Shown here piece by piece: positions 8,075 through 16,430 of a stretch of 64,000 nt of DNA (within the stretch, counting starts at the first letter, position 1; every line of letters begins with the position of its first letter). A program made the position numbers and the translations under genes. The notes beneath the pieces are model-generated. The model ran no database searches and was not told where the DNA came from. It saw only the letters and a list, made by a program, of their open reading frames with translations. Where the stretch lies: NCBI GenBank assembly GCA_017449935.1, contig JAFSYP010000071.1, forward strand, positions 1-64,000. Reading direction: 5' to 3'. The DNA comes from Clostridia bacterium. Its GTDB lineage: Bacteria; Bacillota; Clostridia; Oscillospirales; Acutalibacteraceae.

Positions 8075-9087
8075 TGTGCCAGCTCCGCCGCAAGCAGGGC
8101 CGCCAGATCACGCGACGCATAATAATCCTTTTCCGTTATCACGCAGGACGGAGAATGCAGATATCTGCAAGGCAGCGAGATCGCCTGCACAGCTACACCG
8201 GCACGCGTTTTATAGATCACGCCGGCATCGTTGCCGCCCGCAACGACCGTTTTCGGCTGGGCGGGGATCCCGTGTTCGCGTGCGACCGAAAAAGCTTTCT
8301 CGTACATTTTCGGCAGATAGACCGTGCGTCGGTCCATCTGCGAGATCACAGCACCTTTCCCGAGGCAGCAGACCTTGCGCTCGCCTTCCACGCCGTCAAT
8401 GTCCGAGGCGGTCGTCGTCTCGAGAACGATCGCGTACTCCGGATCAATCCGGAACGCCGCGGGTCCGGCGCCGCCGATCCCGGTTTCCTCCTGTACGGTA
8501 AAAGCAAAATACAGATCATATTCGAGATCCGAATGCAGCATTTCCAGCATGATCGCGCAGCCGCAGCGGTCGTCCAGCGCGCGTCCCTTTAAATACCCGT
8601 CGCCGAATGAGACGACGTCGGAATCAAAATAAGCATAATCGCCGACGGAAACGACCGCCGCCGCTTCTTCTTTATCGGCAGCGCCGACGTCAATATACAT
8701 GGATTCCCCTTTCGGATATTGCTTTTCTTCATCGCCGTGCAGCAGATGCACGGGTTTTACGCCGATCACGCCGGGCAACAGCTTGTCTCCCACGCGCACA
8801 GCCTTGCCGCACAGCGCCGGGATACTGATCCCGCCGACGGTATCGAATTTCAAAAAGCCGTCGTCCGTAATATGCGTGATCATCAGCCCGACTTCATCCA
8901 TATGCGCGCAAAGCATTACGCGATGGTTTGCGCGGCGCCTTCCCTTTCGAAAAATGATCACGTTTCCCAAAGCGTCCACCGTCGTTTCAACGCCCGACGG
9001 GATCTGCGAAAGAATATAGTCGCGAACGGCGTCTTCTCTGCCGGAAGCGCCGAAGAGAGAACAGAGTTCCCGAATACGTTCGATCAT
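8071..9087 (-). CDS. M42 family metallopeptidase (first copy)
   Basis: A 338-residue cytoplasmic di-zinc aminopeptidase of the M42 (TET/PepA-like, once called cellulase M) family that trims peptides. Likely metal ligands and catalytic residues are H62 and D64 (AHMDEVG), D172/D173 (ALDDRCG), E200/E201 (VQEETG) and H311 (YLHSPS). These enzymes usually form dodecamers. It is directly preceded by a diverged paralogue, with a 4-bp overlap between the upstream stop and this start. The pair may form mixed particles, which is inference. Confidence 0.92.
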   Translation of the reverse strand: MIERIRELCSLFGASGREDAVRDYILSQIPSGVETTVDALGNVIIFRKGRRRANHRVMLCAHMDEVGLMITHITDDGFLKFDTVGGISIPALCGKAVRVGDKLLPGVIGVKPVHLLHGDEEKQYPKGESMYIDVGAADKEEAAAVVSVGDYAYFDSDVVSFGDGYLKGRALDDRCGCAIMLEMLHSDLEYDLYFAFTVQEETGIGGAGPAAFRIDPEYAIVLETTTASDIDGVEGERKVCCLGKGAVISQMDRRTVYLPKMYEKAFSVAREHGIPAQPKTVVAGGNDAGVIYKTRAGVAVQAISLPCRYLHSPSCVITEKDYYASRDLAALLAAELAQ

Positions 9088-10094
9088 GCCTGTCCCTCCC
9101 GCTCAACGTACAAAGCCAACAGCTCGCCCGTCGCTTCAACGTCTTTCAGATCGCAGACCTCCACGTTCGTATGCATATTGCGGATCGGGATCGAAAGAAG
9201 TCCCGTCTTTTTCCCACAGCGTGATACCGCATATGCTTCCGCATTCGTACCGGTCCTGCCGCTCATCGGTTCAAGATTATAAGGTATCTGACATTCTTCC
9301 GCGAGCGCACGCAGCCGATCGCTGACAGAACGCGTCAGCGAGGGTGCAAGACCGATCAGCGTGCCCTGGCCCATCGGCTTTGTTTCGGTCACCGAAAGAC
9401 CGGGCGCACCGGCAAAACTGACGTCCACCGCGATCGCCGTTTCGTCGTCGCTGCGGAACGCGGCGGTCGTCGCGCCGCCGCCGCCTGATTCCTCCTGCAC
9501 GGAAAACACGACGGTTACTTTCTTTCGGATGTTTTTCTCCTTCAATATATCCACCGCGTGCAGGATCGCCGCAACGCCTGCGCGGTCATCCAGCGCAGCG
9601 CCGGAGATCCGACCGTTCAACAGTTCGCGCGGCGCGCCCAAAAGCTGCACGCGGTCGCCCGGAGAGATCAGACTGCGCGCACGTTCGGCGGACAGACCGA
9701 CGTCGATCGCGACGTCTTCCCATTCCGGGCCCTTATCCTCGCCCTTGCGCAGATGCGGAGGGGTGGATACGACAACGCCGTAAAGCGGCTCTTTTCCGAG
9801 CACGCGCACCTCATGACAGGCCATCGTGCGCAGATCCGCGCCGCCGCATTTGCTGACTTTGATAAACCCTTCGTCCGTCACAGCCGTGACAAACAGGCCG
9901 ATCTGGTCGATATGCGCGTCCAGCAGCACACCGCCGCCTTCGCCCTGCATCTCGCCGATCACGCTGCCGAGCGTATCGCGTTGAACGGGCATATACGCCG
10001 AAAGCAGACGTGACGCGACTGCCGCAGCGTCATCTTCCGCACCTGTTATGCCCGGCGCGGAAAGCAGTTCAAAAAGGATCTCTTTGACGTCCAT
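9084..10094 (-). CDS. M42 family metallopeptidase (second copy)
   Basis: A 336-residue paralogue of the neighbouring M42 peptidase. Likely metal and catalytic residues are H61 and D63 (DAHIDQIG), D169 (ALDDRAG), E201/E202 (VQEESG), D224 (AVDVSFAG) and H308 (NMHTNVEV). Compared with the other copy, the AHMDEVG motif reads AHIDQIG, so substrate preference may differ. AAAAGGAGA lies a few bases before ATG 10094. Cytoplasmic peptide degradation is expected. Confidence 0.92.
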   Translation of the reverse strand: MDVKEILFELLSAPGITGAEDDAAAVASRLLSAYMPVQRDTLGSVIGEMQGEGGGVLLDAHIDQIGLFVTAVTDEGFIKVSKCGGADLRTMACHEVRVLGKEPLYGVVVSTPPHLRKGEDKGPEWEDVAIDVGLSAERARSLISPGDRVQLLGAPRELLNGRISGAALDDRAGVAAILHAVDILKEKNIRKKVTVVFSVQEESGGGGATTAAFRSDDETAIAVDVSFAGAPGLSVTETKPMGQGTLIGLAPSLTRSVSDRLRALAEECQIPYNLEPMSGRTGTNAEAYAVSRCGKKTGLLSIPIRNMHTNVEVCDLKDVEATGELLALYVEREGQA

Positions 10095-10119
10095 GCTGTC
10101 TCCTTTTATCTATTATAAA

Positions 10120-11373
10120 TCAAATATCGCGAAGCGTATCGGTCGCACGGCGAACGATCGCGCCCGGCACGACCGGGAAATCAACGGGCATTCTGAACAG
10201 CATCATCGGATGCGGCACGGAATCCACGGATTCGCCGTCCGCATTGACCAGAGACTCGACGCGCACTTTCACAGGAGGCTTGCCCTTGTCAAGGATCTCG
10301 ACCTCGTCGCCGACGCAGAATTTGTTGCGCTGGCGCAGATACAGGAACTTGCCGTCCCAGGACAGAACCTCTGCGACGTTCTCATAGTACCGACGGTAGA
10401 TGTTCGGATAAAAGATCTCCGCGTTGTCCTTCGGGTGGCCGAAGAAAAAGCCGGTACAATACTCGCGGTGGCTGACCTTGTATACCTCGTCCAATATCCA
10501 TTGTTCCGGCATATATTCGGGCGACGGATCGCGCAGATAGCCGTCGATCGCACAGCGGTATGCGTTGACGACGACGGAAACGTAATAGTTGGACTTCGCC
10601 CTGCCTTCGATCTTAAAGCTCGTCACGCCCGCCGCGACCAGCTCGGGGATGTGGCGGATCATGCACATATCGCGCGCGTTGAGGATGTAGGATCCGTCTT
10701 CGTCTTCGCCGATGGGATAGTATTCCCCCGGTCGGCGCTCTTCGACGAGACGGTACGTCCAGCGGCAAGGCTGCGCGCATTCGCCGCGGTTCGAGTCGCG
10801 GTTCGTCAGATAATTGGACAGCAGACAGCGTCCGGAAAAGGAAACGCACATCGCGCCGTGGACAAAGCACTCGATGTCCATATCGTCCGGAATCTTCTGC
10901 CGGATCTGCGCGACCTCCGCGAGCGAGATCTCCCGCGCGGGAATAATGCGTCGGGCGCCCATATCATAAAAGACATTCGCCGTTTCATAGTTCGTCACGC
11001 CGGCCTGCGTGGAAATATGCACCTCCACCTGCGGCGCGGTACGCTTAAGCATCCGCAGCGTGCCGAGATCGGTCGCGATAAATGCGTCGATCCCGCAGGA
11101 AGCCGCCTGCGGCAGATACGCTTCCAGCTCCGCAAGCTCCCCGTTTCGCGGCAGCGTATTGCAGGTCAGATAAACCCGCACGCCGTTTTCGTGCGCAAAA
11201 CGCACCGCTTCGCGCAGCTCCTCCAATGTAAAATTGCTGGGCGCGGAACGCATCCCGAACCGCGTGCCCGCAAGATATACGGCGTCCGCGCCGAAATGCA
11301 CCGCACTGTGCAGCGCCTGCATATCGCCGGCGGGTGCGAGAAGCTCCGGTACTTTTTTCATGATCTTTTCCAT
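10120..11373 (-). CDS. Peptidase U32 family protein, TrhP/YrrO-like tRNA hydroxylation factor
   Basis: A 417-residue U32-family protein. Members of this length, including Bacillus YrrO and E. coli TrhP (YegQ), hydroxylate U34 of tRNAs using prephenate rather than cleaving protein. Visible landmarks are the N-terminal ELLAPAGD, the FVHGAMCVSFSGRCLLSNYL core with RGECAQPCRW cysteines, and SFKIEGRAKS followed by a C-terminal beta domain. The gene lies 4 nt after mltG, as in Bacillus where yrrL (mltG) lies near yrrN/yrrO. ATG 11373 follows the mltG stop; ATG 11361 is a possible alternative start. Assignment to TrhP rather than the rRNA enzyme RlhA rests on size and context. Confidence 0.85.
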   Translation of the reverse strand: MEKIMKKVPELLAPAGDMQALHSAVHFGADAVYLAGTRFGMRSAPSNFTLEELREAVRFAHENGVRVYLTCNTLPRNGELAELEAYLPQAASCGIDAFIATDLGTLRMLKRTAPQVEVHISTQAGVTNYETANVFYDMGARRIIPAREISLAEVAQIRQKIPDDMDIECFVHGAMCVSFSGRCLLSNYLTNRDSNRGECAQPCRWTYRLVEERRPGEYYPIGEDEDGSYILNARDMCMIRHIPELVAAGVTSFKIEGRAKSNYYVSVVVNAYRCAIDGYLRDPSPEYMPEQWILDEVYKVSHREYCTGFFFGHPKDNAEIFYPNIYRRYYENVAEVLSWDGKFLYLRQRNKFCVGDEVEILDKGKPPVKVRVESLVNADGESVDSVPHPMMLFRMPVDFPVVPGAIVRRATDTLRDI

Positions 11374-11377
11374 GTCG

Positions 11378-12805
11378 TCAGCTTGCCGCGTTTTTCCACG
11401 CGATCTCCGAACGGTAGCGGTTATGCTCCGCGTTCGTACGCGCAAGATAGATCTCGCCGTTCTTGTCGTGCTGGAAGTAATAATAATCGCTGTCGTCCGG
11501 ATACAGCGCCGCCTTGATCGCATCCTCGCCGGGATTGCAGATCGAACCGGCCGGGAGCTTTTCGCACACATATGTGTTGTAACTCTGCATAAACGCTTCC
11601 GCGCGCACGTCGCCGATCACGGGGCGGACATAATTGTCGATGTAATTGTAAGTCGAGTCGCAGTCCAGCGTGGGGAAGCTCATGCTGTGGTTCAGACGGT
11701 TATGCAGCACGCCGGAGATCGCCGACATCTGCTGTTTGTTCGCCGCTTCGCGCTGGATGATCGACGCAAGACGCACGACCTCGTCCACGGTCATTTCCAG
11801 CTCCTCGGCGCGCGCCTGAAGCTCCGGCGTCCAGATCTCGTCAAAACGCGTCAGGAATCGTTCTATCACGCTGTTGGCATTGTAATCTACAAAGAATTCA
11901 TACGTATCCGGGAACAGATAGCCTTCCAGCAGCAGATAGCGTTTGGCGGAATCCGCCGACTTGGCCGAGTTCAAAAAGCTGTAATTGAAGTTAATGTCCT
12001 GCGCGGCTTTGTACAAAAAGTCCGCGTCGCACACCTCATACTTTTCGAGCTTTTCAAAGATCTGTTTCGCGCTCCATCCTTCGGGGAAATACAGATTGAC
12101 CGTTTCGGTGAGCTGCTGATTCTCCTTGACCTTGTTGAGCATACCTTCCAAGCCCATATTCGCCTTCAGATTGACCATGCCCGCGATATATTCCGGTTCT
12201 TTGGAGTGACGGATCTTGCTCTCAAGACGGTAAAACAGTTTGCACATCAGCGGCCGGCTGATCAATCCCGCATTGTACAGCACGTCGATGATTGTCTCCG
12301 TGTCCGCGTTTTCCGGCAATTCGACGGCGACCGGCTCGGCGCTGCGGTTGATCGCAAGAATATCGTTGACCGTCGAGATCCCGATCCCGGACAGCAGCGA
12401 AGTGCACAGCAGCACGGAAATAAGCACCTTGGCCGTCGCGGTAAGGTATCCGTGTTTTTTCTTCTTTTTCTTCTTTTTTGTGCTCTGACCGGACGCGGGC
12501 TTTTGCGCGGTACGGCCGGTCTGCTGCGCGGGCCTTGCCTGCTGCGTCTGTCGTGCAGACGGCTGCGCGGAACGCTGCTGCACAGGCCTTGCCTGCTGCG
12601 GCGTTCCGTCCGGCGCGCGTCGGGAATGGTTGGAAAAATAGACTTCGCCCTTGTAAACGGGTTGATCCTTCGTATACGACAGATCGCCAATCCCTACGTC
12701 ATCGTCGATATGCACATGAAAATTGCGCACTTTCTCGCTGCGATCCGGATATCCGCTGCCCTGCGGTTCCCGGTTATTTTGGTTTTCGGGCGTCCATTCT
12801 GCCAT
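11378..12805 (-). CDS. mltG: Endolytic transglycosylase MltG
   Basis: A 475-residue inner-membrane lytic transglycosylase that cuts nascent glycan strands and sets their length. A cytoplasmic N-terminal region of about 118 residues is Q/A/R/P-rich and ends in eight consecutive lysines (110-117), followed by one transmembrane helix (about 121-143). The YceG domain has LEGYLFPDTYEF with the expected catalytic Glu, ASIIQREA and LPAGSICNPG. The long disordered basic cytoplasmic tail is longer than in E. coli MltG but occurs in Gram-positives. The gene is coupled to the U32 gene downstream. Confidence 0.95.
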   Translation of the reverse strand: MAEWTPENQNNREPQGSGYPDRSEKVRNFHVHIDDDVGIGDLSYTKDQPVYKGEVYFSNHSRRAPDGTPQQARPVQQRSAQPSARQTQQARPAQQTGRTAQKPASGQSTKKKKKKKKHGYLTATAKVLISVLLCTSLLSGIGISTVNDILAINRSAEPVAVELPENADTETIIDVLYNAGLISRPLMCKLFYRLESKIRHSKEPEYIAGMVNLKANMGLEGMLNKVKENQQLTETVNLYFPEGWSAKQIFEKLEKYEVCDADFLYKAAQDINFNYSFLNSAKSADSAKRYLLLEGYLFPDTYEFFVDYNANSVIERFLTRFDEIWTPELQARAEELEMTVDEVVRLASIIQREAANKQQMSAISGVLHNRLNHSMSFPTLDCDSTYNYIDNYVRPVIGDVRAEAFMQSYNTYVCEKLPAGSICNPGEDAIKAALYPDDSDYYYFQHDKNGEIYLARTNAEHNRYRSEIAWKNAAS

Positions 12806-12844
12806 ACTCTATACCTCCTTTTGGGAAAACAATGCGCACGCGGA

Positions 12845-13384
12845 TCAAACGATCCACTGCGCGATCGGAATATCAAACGGCTCGATCGGCAAGGCCGGAG
12901 TCATACAAAACGAATAACAGATCCCGAGCGTACGCACAGGATGCGCAAACAGATAACGGTCATAGTACCCGCCGCCGTGGCCAAGCCGGTGACCGGCATG
13001 ATCTGCCGCAAGACACGGCACGATGCACAACGCCGACGCGTCCGGCACACAAAGCGCGCAGTCCGCAATCGGTTCCGGAATGCCGTAAGCGCCGCAGGAA
13101 AGATCCTGTCTCTTCCGCACAAAACGGAACTCCATCAAGCCGTCCTGCAGGCAGCGCGGCGCGGCGATCTCTTTGCCGATTCGCCAAGCGTGTTCAAAAA
13201 CCGGCATGACGTCGATCTCATGCGGCATCGGAACGAAGCAAAGGATCGTTCGGGCGTCCAGGAAAGCCGTGCTGTCCAGCAAACGTGAAACGATGGCGCT
13301 GTCCAGCGCGCGCTTATGTTCGGGCGCGAGCGCACGTCGCAGACGCAGGTACTTTGAACGCAGCGCCTGTTTTTCCACGTTCAT
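12845..13384 (-). CDS. 5-formyltetrahydrofolate cyclo-ligase
   Basis: A 179-residue ATP-dependent enzyme that converts 5-formyl-THF to 5,10-methenyl-THF, recovering a stored folate form. The family signature RLGHGGGYYDRYL lies near residues 130-142, and a basic N-terminus (EKQALRSKYLRLRR) is present. ATG 13384 overlaps the stop of the DJ-1 gene (ATGA). The longer frame has no support. Length is normal (about 180-200). Confidence 0.92.
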   Translation of the reverse strand: MNVEKQALRSKYLRLRRALAPEHKRALDSAIVSRLLDSTAFLDARTILCFVPMPHEIDVMPVFEHAWRIGKEIAAPRCLQDGLMEFRFVRKRQDLSCGAYGIPEPIADCALCVPDASALCIVPCLAADHAGHRLGHGGGYYDRYLFAHPVRTLGICYSFCMTPALPIEPFDIPIAQWIV

Positions 13385-13920
13385 TTGCACTGCATGGATT
13401 CCCGCAGCGACGTAGCCTTTTGTTCGCCGCAAAGCGCGGCCGTTATCGCAAAACCGAATTCCAATGCGACGCCGGCGCCTTTCGCGGTGATCACATTATC
13501 GTCGCGCACGACGCTGTCCGCGGACACGTCCGCGCCGAGAAGCGCCTGCTCAAAACCAGGAAAACAAGTCGCCTTCCTGTCCTGTAAAACGCCCAGACTG
13601 CCCAGCACGGACGGCGCGGCGCAGATCGCGCAAACCAAGCCGCCGCGTTCAAACACGGAACGGACCGTATTGCAAACGATACTGCTGGCGCCGAGGTTTT
13701 TCGTGCCCGGCATACCGCCCGGCAGGATCACCACGTCAGGGAGCCGGCCGGCGATCTCTTCCGCCGTCCGGTCGCAGACCACGGGTATGCCGTGCGAACC
13801 GGTAATCGTGCGGCCGCTGACGCCGACCGTGACGATCTCCTGCCCCGCGCGGCGCAGGATGTCCAGCGGCGCGAGCGCTTCGACCTCTTCAAAACCGTTG
13901 GCCAAAAATAAATAGATCAT
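13381..13920 (-). CDS. DJ-1/PfpI family protein
   Basis: A 179-residue class I glutamine amidotransferase-like protein of the DJ-1 group. An early glutamate (NGFEEVEALAP) and the nucleophile-elbow cysteine in VCAICAAPSVLG (near residue 100) match DJ-1/YajL. Members act as stress-related chaperones, deglycases or glyoxalases; the activity is debated and cannot be assigned here. ATG 13920 is preceded by AAAGGAG. It is coupled to the folate cyclo-ligase by a 4-bp overlap. Confidence 0.9.
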   Translation of the reverse strand: MIYLFLANGFEEVEALAPLDILRRAGQEIVTVGVSGRTITGSHGIPVVCDRTAEEIAGRLPDVVILPGGMPGTKNLGASSIVCNTVRSVFERGGLVCAICAAPSVLGSLGVLQDRKATCFPGFEQALLGADVSADSVVRDDNVITAKGAGVALEFGFAITAALCGEQKATSLRESMQCK

Positions 13921-13931
13921 TGTATTCTCCT

Positions 13932-14750
13932 TTATTCCATCGAAAAGCTGACGTATGCGTTGCGCAGTTCGATCCGCTCTGTCAAATAACGGATCATGCC
14001 GCCTTTTTCCGGCGTGCCGAACGGGATGTCCGCAGGAAAACGAAGGCAAAGCTCCGGACGATCGGACAGTTCGGACAGCAGTCCGAGCGCTTCCGGGAAT
14101 CTGTCCGGCGTACAGATGCATTCCGCATCCTCGCCGCTGACGCAGACGAACACGTTGTCCGACGCGGCATATTCTCCGCGAAAAAGACGATACTCGTCCA
14201 GCGCATAGCGCAGCGCGTTCGCGTCCCACAATAGCCCGTCGCGCGCAGAGAACAGCTTGTCCAGCACAGGCAGAGCGTCTGTGCGTTTCACGGACCGTCC
14301 GTAAGCAGACAGCTCCTGTCGTGAGATGCGCCATGACCGGCGGGTGAAAACCGCCTCGTAACCGCAGCGCGCATAGTATCGGTAAAGGCTTTCTTCGCCG
14401 GGCAGAAGAACGACAGCGAATTGGCCGCGTATACGGGAGAGCCGCTCCGCTTCGCCCAGAAGCGTGCGCATCAATCCCCGTCCGCGATACGCGGGATGCG
14501 TCGCCGCGGCAAATAAATAGTACGCCGGGAAACGCTGCGCGCCGGCGCAAAGCGCTGCGGGCAGCAAAAATAGCTGCGAAACAACCTTTCCATCCGACTC
14601 GACGACAGGCGTGTCCTCCGGCACAAAGCGGCGCGAAAAGAAAAAATCAAGATATGCGTCTTCGTCTCCGAAGCATTCCCGCCAATTCTCGCGCAGCGCA
14701 GGCTCGTCCTGCGGCAGGGCGGTTCGTAATTCAATCTTTGCAGACGGCAT
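13932..14750 (-). CDS. GNAT-family N-acetyltransferase
   Basis: A 272-residue protein with the acetyl-CoA motif AAATHPAYRGRGLMRTLL (about 82-99) and a YRYYARCGYEAVF segment (about 122-134), followed by a long C-terminal part lacking a recognisable motif. The arrangement resembles Eis-like or two-domain GNAT proteins of Firmicutes. The acceptor is unknown. The start overlaps the DUF2156 gene by 20 bp, and the pair may function together since both have GNAT-like folds. Confidence 0.8.
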   Translation of the reverse strand: MPSAKIELRTALPQDEPALRENWRECFGDEDAYLDFFFSRRFVPEDTPVVESDGKVVSQLFLLPAALCAGAQRFPAYYLFAAATHPAYRGRGLMRTLLGEAERLSRIRGQFAVVLLPGEESLYRYYARCGYEAVFTRRSWRISRQELSAYGRSVKRTDALPVLDKLFSARDGLLWDANALRYALDEYRLFRGEYAASDNVFVCVSGEDAECICTPDRFPEALGLLSELSDRPELCLRFPADIPFGTPEKGGMIRYLTERIELRNAYVSFSME

Positions 14751-15621
14751 TGTATTTCACCAACAGCTTCAGCGGATGGTACGAGAGCTTCGCCTTGCGC
14801 AGGCCCTCGTCGCCCGTATCTTCTTCGCGGTTGATCAGCGGGAACTCCCGAAGCTCGCGCGCGGCAAACTCCCGGTTGATCATCGGATACGCGCCGCGGA
14901 CATGGGAAAAGGCTTTTTCAAAATGCGTGCAGAACATATGCCTGCCCATCGCCTCGCCCATCGTGAACGCCACGACCGCACCGTCCAGGCGCACAAGCGC
15001 GCCGCGCAGCCGCAGCGCCGTATAGTACTCGAACGCACGATCCAACGCACGCTGTTCGTTTTCCAGGTCAACCGGGTTTTTGTCGATGTTTTCGGCCTTC
15101 CAGACTTTGTCCATTTCGACGCAATCCGCCAGGTTCTCCGTCGTGATGCGCTCGTATGTATAACTGCCGCTTCTTTCAAACGCAGCGATATGATTGCGTT
15201 TGGCGTGGTATTTCTTTCCGGGCAGCGACGCAAGATCCTGCTGCGTATAGATATAATCGAAGAAATCCCGATCTGTCTCATAGGTAAACCGTTCGGGATA
15301 GACGGCTTCCAGAAGCTGCCTGTCCCGATCCGTCACACCGAAAAGACAAAGCTGTCTGCCGTTAGCACGGGCGTGATCGTGAAGCGCATCGACCGCACGG
15401 CGCAGATCGCCGCGTCCCATCGGGAAACAATAGGCTGCGTCCTCGTCCGTCCCGGCCGCCAGAAAATAATCCTCGAATCGGGCGATGTGCGTACGGTATA
15501 TCGGACTCCAGACGAATATATTGCCGAAGCAGTACTCGCAGCTCTCACGCTCGGAGGACGCCATCAGCTCCGTTACCCAGTCCCGATCCTCGATCCGAGG
15601 AGCTTTAAACTCCAATGTCAA
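14731..15621 (-). CDS. DUF2156 (phosphatidylglycerol lysyltransferase C-terminal-like) protein
   Basis: A 296-residue protein of the DUF2156/PF09924 group, which has a tandem GNAT fold related to the lysyltransferase domain of MprF but lacks the membrane portion. Motifs include SCEYCFGNIFVW (about 27-38), KKYHAKRNHIAAFER (about 135-149) and SYHPLKLLVKYNAV at the C-terminus. The proposed role is acyl or aminoacyl transfer and is not proven for soluble members. The start is taken as TTG 15621, overlapping the upstream stop as TTGA, because AAGGAG lies 8 nt ahead. Confidence 0.78.
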   Translation of the reverse strand: MTLEFKAPRIEDRDWVTELMASSERESCEYCFGNIFVWSPIYRTHIARFEDYFLAAGTDEDAAYCFPMGRGDLRRAVDALHDHARANGRQLCLFGVTDRDRQLLEAVYPERFTYETDRDFFDYIYTQQDLASLPGKKYHAKRNHIAAFERSGSYTYERITTENLADCVEMDKVWKAENIDKNPVDLENEQRALDRAFEYYTALRLRGALVRLDGAVVAFTMGEAMGRHMFCTHFEKAFSHVRGAYPMINREFAARELREFPLINREEDTGDEGLRKAKLSYHPLKLLVKYNAVCKD

Positions 15622-16289
15622 GCGTTAAACTCCTTTTGTATTGTTTGATAGATCTGCGCTGCGATCGTTTCGATCGGCAGCGGCTGTTCGTTCTGCGCGC
15701 AGTCAATGATCAGCCATCCGAGCTTTTCGGCGGCATACAGCGCAGCCGTGCGGCACGATCGCAGGTAAGATATGTTCGCCTCGTGGATGTCCTTCTTTTC
15801 CTCGTCGCCGCTGTATCGGCGCGTCATCAGCCGCTGCGAAACGTCGATCGGCATATCAAGATATACCACGCAGTCCGGCTTCGGCAGGTCGAGCTTTACG
15901 TATTCAAAATCCTCCAGCCAGGAAAGGTATGCGTCCCATTGTGCGCGCGGCAGCTTCTGCAGCTGATGATACGCATTGGACGTGGTGTATCGGTCGGCAA
16001 GGATCACCGTGCCGGCGGCATAATCGTCCTTCCATTTGCGCAGATAGTTCGCCGCGCGGTCGACCGCATAGAACGCGGACGCCGCATAAGCATTCACCGC
16101 GCCGGGATCGCTGCCGAATTCGCCGCCGAGATACATCCGCACCAGTGTGCTGGACGGATCGTCGTAATCGGGGAGCTTAATCTTGCGCACGGCTCTTCCG
16201 TCCGCAGCCAGACGCTTTGCCAGCGATTCAAGCTGCGTACTCTTTCCGCTGCCGTCCAATCCTTCCAATACGATCAGCTTTCCCTGCAT
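15618..16289 (-). CDS. tmk: Thymidylate kinase-like (deoxy)nucleoside monophosphate kinase
   Basis: A 223-residue P-loop kinase of the thymidylate kinase family, expected to convert dTMP to dTDP. The Walker A sequence is EGLDGSGKST (about 9-18). Where canonical Tmk has a TREPGG-type loop this protein has KLPDYDDPSS, followed by SAFYAVDRAANY and ADRYTTSNAYHQ. That pattern marks a divergent subfamily common in Clostridia, so a deoxynucleoside or nucleotide kinase of different specificity remains possible. GGAGG lies before ATG 16289. It is the first gene after the 16332-16360 promoter. Confidence 0.82.
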   Translation of the reverse strand: MQGKLIVLEGLDGSGKSTQLESLAKRLAADGRAVRKIKLPDYDDPSSTLVRMYLGGEFGSDPGAVNAYAASAFYAVDRAANYLRKWKDDYAAGTVILADRYTTSNAYHQLQKLPRAQWDAYLSWLEDFEYVKLDLPKPDCVVYLDMPIDVSQRLMTRRYSGDEEKKDIHEANISYLRSCRTAALYAAEKLGWLIIDCAQNEQPLPIETIAAQIYQTIQKEFNA

Positions 16290-16331
16290 GGTTTTTCCTC
16301 CAAAAGAACATTCTTCCGCATATTAGTATTT

Positions 16332-16360
16332 ATTATACCGTAACCGATTATAAAAATCAA
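16332..16360 (-). promoter_or_regulatory. Promoter of the 16-gene minus-strand run
   Basis: TTGATT (16360-16355), a 17-nt spacer and TATAAT (16337-16332) on the minus strand lie about 43 nt before the start of the thymidylate kinase-like gene. It is the only strong promoter I see upstream of the genes down to 1008. Confidence 0.8.
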
Positions 16361-16370
16361 GATGTGCAGA

Positions 16371-16410
16371 AAATAAAAAGCAAAACCGCCGCACGTTTCC
16401 GCACGGCAGC
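16371..16410 (-). terminator. Intrinsic terminator of the endonuclease IV operon
   Basis: On the minus strand GCCGTGCG-GAAA-CGTGCGGC forms an 8-bp stem (two G-U pairs) with a GNRA tetraloop (16407-16388). It is followed by a T-rich tract (GGTTTTGCTTTTTA) and lies about 20 nt after the nfo stop. It separates that operon from the promoter at 16332. Confidence 0.8.
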
Positions 16411-16430
16411 TTTTCGCATTCGACTGTATT

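Noticed and set aside
10112..10140. TATAAT on the minus strand before the second M42 gene
   Set aside because: The sequence 17 nt upstream (GATACG) is not a -35 element, and the position at the end of the U32 gene would leave almost no leader.
11234..13288. 684-codon plus-strand open frame
   Set aside because: It is antisense to U32, mltG and folate cyclo-ligase genes, all of which have clear motifs; low-complexity R/V-rich translation.
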